Source of the DNA: WJLY01 sp964562405
GTDB taxonomy: Bacteria; Joyebacterota; Joyebacteria; Joyebacterales; Joyebacteraceae
Direction: 5' to 3'
DNA length: 5,622 nt
Assembly (NCBI GenBank): GCA_964562405.1
Contig: CAZLTC010000099.1
Span: 1 to 5,622 of the forward strand
The position numbers were made by a program, and so were the translations under genes. Positions 4,627 through 5,622 of the stretch are shown here, in pieces. Under the pieces are notes generated by a model that was not told the origin of the DNA, ran no database searches, and saw nothing but the letters and a program-made list of their open reading frames with translations. Position 1 is the first letter of the stretch. Each line of letters opens with the position of its first letter.

Positions 4627-5622
4627 CGATCTCGTGCGGGCCCAGCTCGACCTCGACGCGATTCGTCGATGCCGGGATCTCGCGCTCACGCTCCTCCAGA
4701 AGGTCGACCCGCCAGGCCCAACGCACCCGTGGACCGAACTCGAGCGTCTCCGTCAGGCTCTCGGACGCCAGGTTGTAGAGGCGGACCACGAGCGTGTCGC
4801 GCGTCTCGTGTCTCTTGATCGCGCTGATCGACGTCAACTCGGACGACCGCCGCACCAGACCCGGCGCGCCCGGCGTGTGCTCGTCCCACACACCCTGAAG
4901 CGACGGTACGGGCGTCCGCCACGACCTGGAGGCTCTCTTCACGCCCGCGCTCAGGTGGTCTCCCGAATAGGCGAGGACGGCGTAGCGGAACCTGTGCTCG
5001 CCGGGGCACTGGGCGTCAGGCGTCTTGAGCGTGGGGCCCGCGTTCTGGAACCTGCGAGTGGGGAAGTCGTCGCGGGAGAGCCAGCCGACCGCACGGAGGA
5101 GCGTCAGCGCGACCGTGACCCCTCCGGCGCCATCGTGCGCGGACACTTCCGGGAGTCCCTTGTTGAACACGACCAGTCCGCCCTGCCCGTTCTCGACGAG
5201 GGAGTACTCCTGCTGCGGGCGCGTGTCGGGCGGTGGCTGGACCCAGTCGGGTCTCTCCGCGGTCTCGACCGGTCTCCGGTTGATGTAGAAGTGCCCGTCC
5301 GAGACCAGTGAGTCGGTCGAGATGGCGGTGGGAAACACGGCCTTGAGCCGGTGGTCCCGCGCGGTGTTCTGGAAGACGGTCTCGATGTCCACGACCGGGC
5401 TCCCCGCGGTGAGCCGCACGCGGACAGCGGTGGGGCAGTCGACCGTCCTTTCGCTCCTGCTCTTTCTGTCCTGCTCGACCGCCTCGGGCAGTCGCAGCGC
5501 GAACCGTGCCTCGACCCCGGCGGCCAGCCCGCCGCGCTCGAGGACGCGCAGTTCGCCCCGGCACCCCATCGAATCGATGGTCAGCGGGTTCTCGCATGGG
5601 GAGTGGTCGTACTCGTCTCCGA
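4598..5622 (-). CDS. GH38-type alpha-mannosidase, C-terminal part (partial, runs off right edge)
   Basis: The frame is open from the right edge of the window to a TGA at 4600-4598, giving 340 visible residues; an internal ATG at 5569 is not the true start because family-like sequence (GDEYDHSP, about residues 1-8) precedes it. The visible part is the beta-sandwich region following the catalytic domain: DHRLKAVFPT and DGHFYINRRPVE (about 89-118), VALTLLRAVGWLSRDDFPT (about 170-188), AQCPGEHRFRYAVL (about 203-216), DTLVVRLYN (about 275-283) and the closing VELGPHEIVTVEVEF (about 324-338), all typical of GH38 C-terminal domains. GH38 enzymes are usually 800-1000 residues, retaining and zinc-dependent, so more than half, including the catalytic Asp and zinc ligands, lies outside. 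Activity (alpha-mannosidase or mannosylglycerate-hydrolase-like) is inferred. It converges on the transporter gene and overlaps its end by 29 bp. Confidence 0.88.
   Translation of the reverse strand, partial: GDEYDHSPCENPLTIDSMGCRGELRVLERGGLAAGVEARFALRLPEAVEQDRKSRSERTVDCPTAVRVRLTAGSPVVDIETVFQNTARDHRLKAVFPTAISTDSLVSDGHFYINRRPVETAERPDWVQPPPDTRPQQEYSLVENGQGGLVVFNKGLPEVSAHDGAGGVTVALTLLRAVGWLSRDDFPTRRFQNAGPTLKTPDAQCPGEHRFRYAVLAYSGDHLSAGVKRASRSWRTPVPSLQGVWDEHTPGAPGLVRRSSELTSISAIKRHETRDTLVVRLYNLASESLTETLEFGPRVRWAWRVDLLEEREREIPASTNRVEVELGPHEIVTVEVEFGP

Noticed and set aside
3791..5311. Apparent 506-residue rightward gene running through the N gap
   Set aside because: After the gap this frame is antisense to the mannosidase and has low-complexity Arg/Asp-rich sequence. 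The transporter's real last helix is in a different frame, ending at 4626.
1..5622. CRISPR array, tRNA, rRNA, insertion sequence or phage attachment site
   Set aside because: I saw no regularly spaced repeats, no tRNA or rRNA signatures, no transposase and no terminal inverted repeats.

Overview
This is a visibly high-GC stretch of bacterial DNA with strong G/C preference at third codon positions. A run of 10 Ns inside a gene shows it is a scaffolded assembly, probably from a draft or metagenome-derived genome. The protein families (a secreted GH97 glycosidase, a GH38-type alpha-mannosidase, an EamA/DMT permease and a metal-dependent amidohydrolase) fit a carbohydrate-degrading Gram-negative bacterium. 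Nothing here fixes the phylum: GH97 is best known from Bacteroidota but also occurs in other lineages, and the GC richness is atypical for classic gut Bacteroides.

Layout. Positions 1-63 may hold the last residues of a rightward gene or the first residues of a leftward gene; both readings are given at low confidence. Positions 64-475 are an intergenic region with no convincing coding sequence. It has a short AT-rich island (about 70-110) with a leftward sigma70-like promoter and an overlapping palindrome. After that comes GC-rich sequence with several inverted repeats and a short direct repeat, then a rightward promoter (370-399) with a perfect 10-bp palindrome in its spacer. Next come a cytoplasmic amidohydrolase (476-1618), a 99-bp spacer with a perfect 10-bp stem-loop and an operator-like inverted repeat, a secreted GH97 alpha-glucosidase-like enzyme (1718-3766), and, 24 bp later, an EamA-type transporter (3791-4626, interrupted by the N gap). 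On the opposite strand, converging on the transporter and overlapping it by 29 bp, lies the C-terminal part of a GH38-type alpha-mannosidase (4598 to the right edge, incomplete).

How the genes may work together. GH97 and the permease are close enough to be co-transcribed, so a plausible reading is extracytoplasmic cleavage of alpha-glycosides coupled to membrane transport of a small molecule. The convergent alpha-mannosidase adds a second alpha-glycoside activity to the locus. The amidohydrolase is separated from GH97 by the stem-loop and probably forms its own unit or a read-through operon; its substrate is unknown. I do not see a clearly new biological system. The most informative points are the catalytic residue pattern of the GH97 enzyme (inverting type), the regulatory-looking palindromes, and the assembly gap, which removes about one transmembrane helix and has a length inconsistent with the reading frame.
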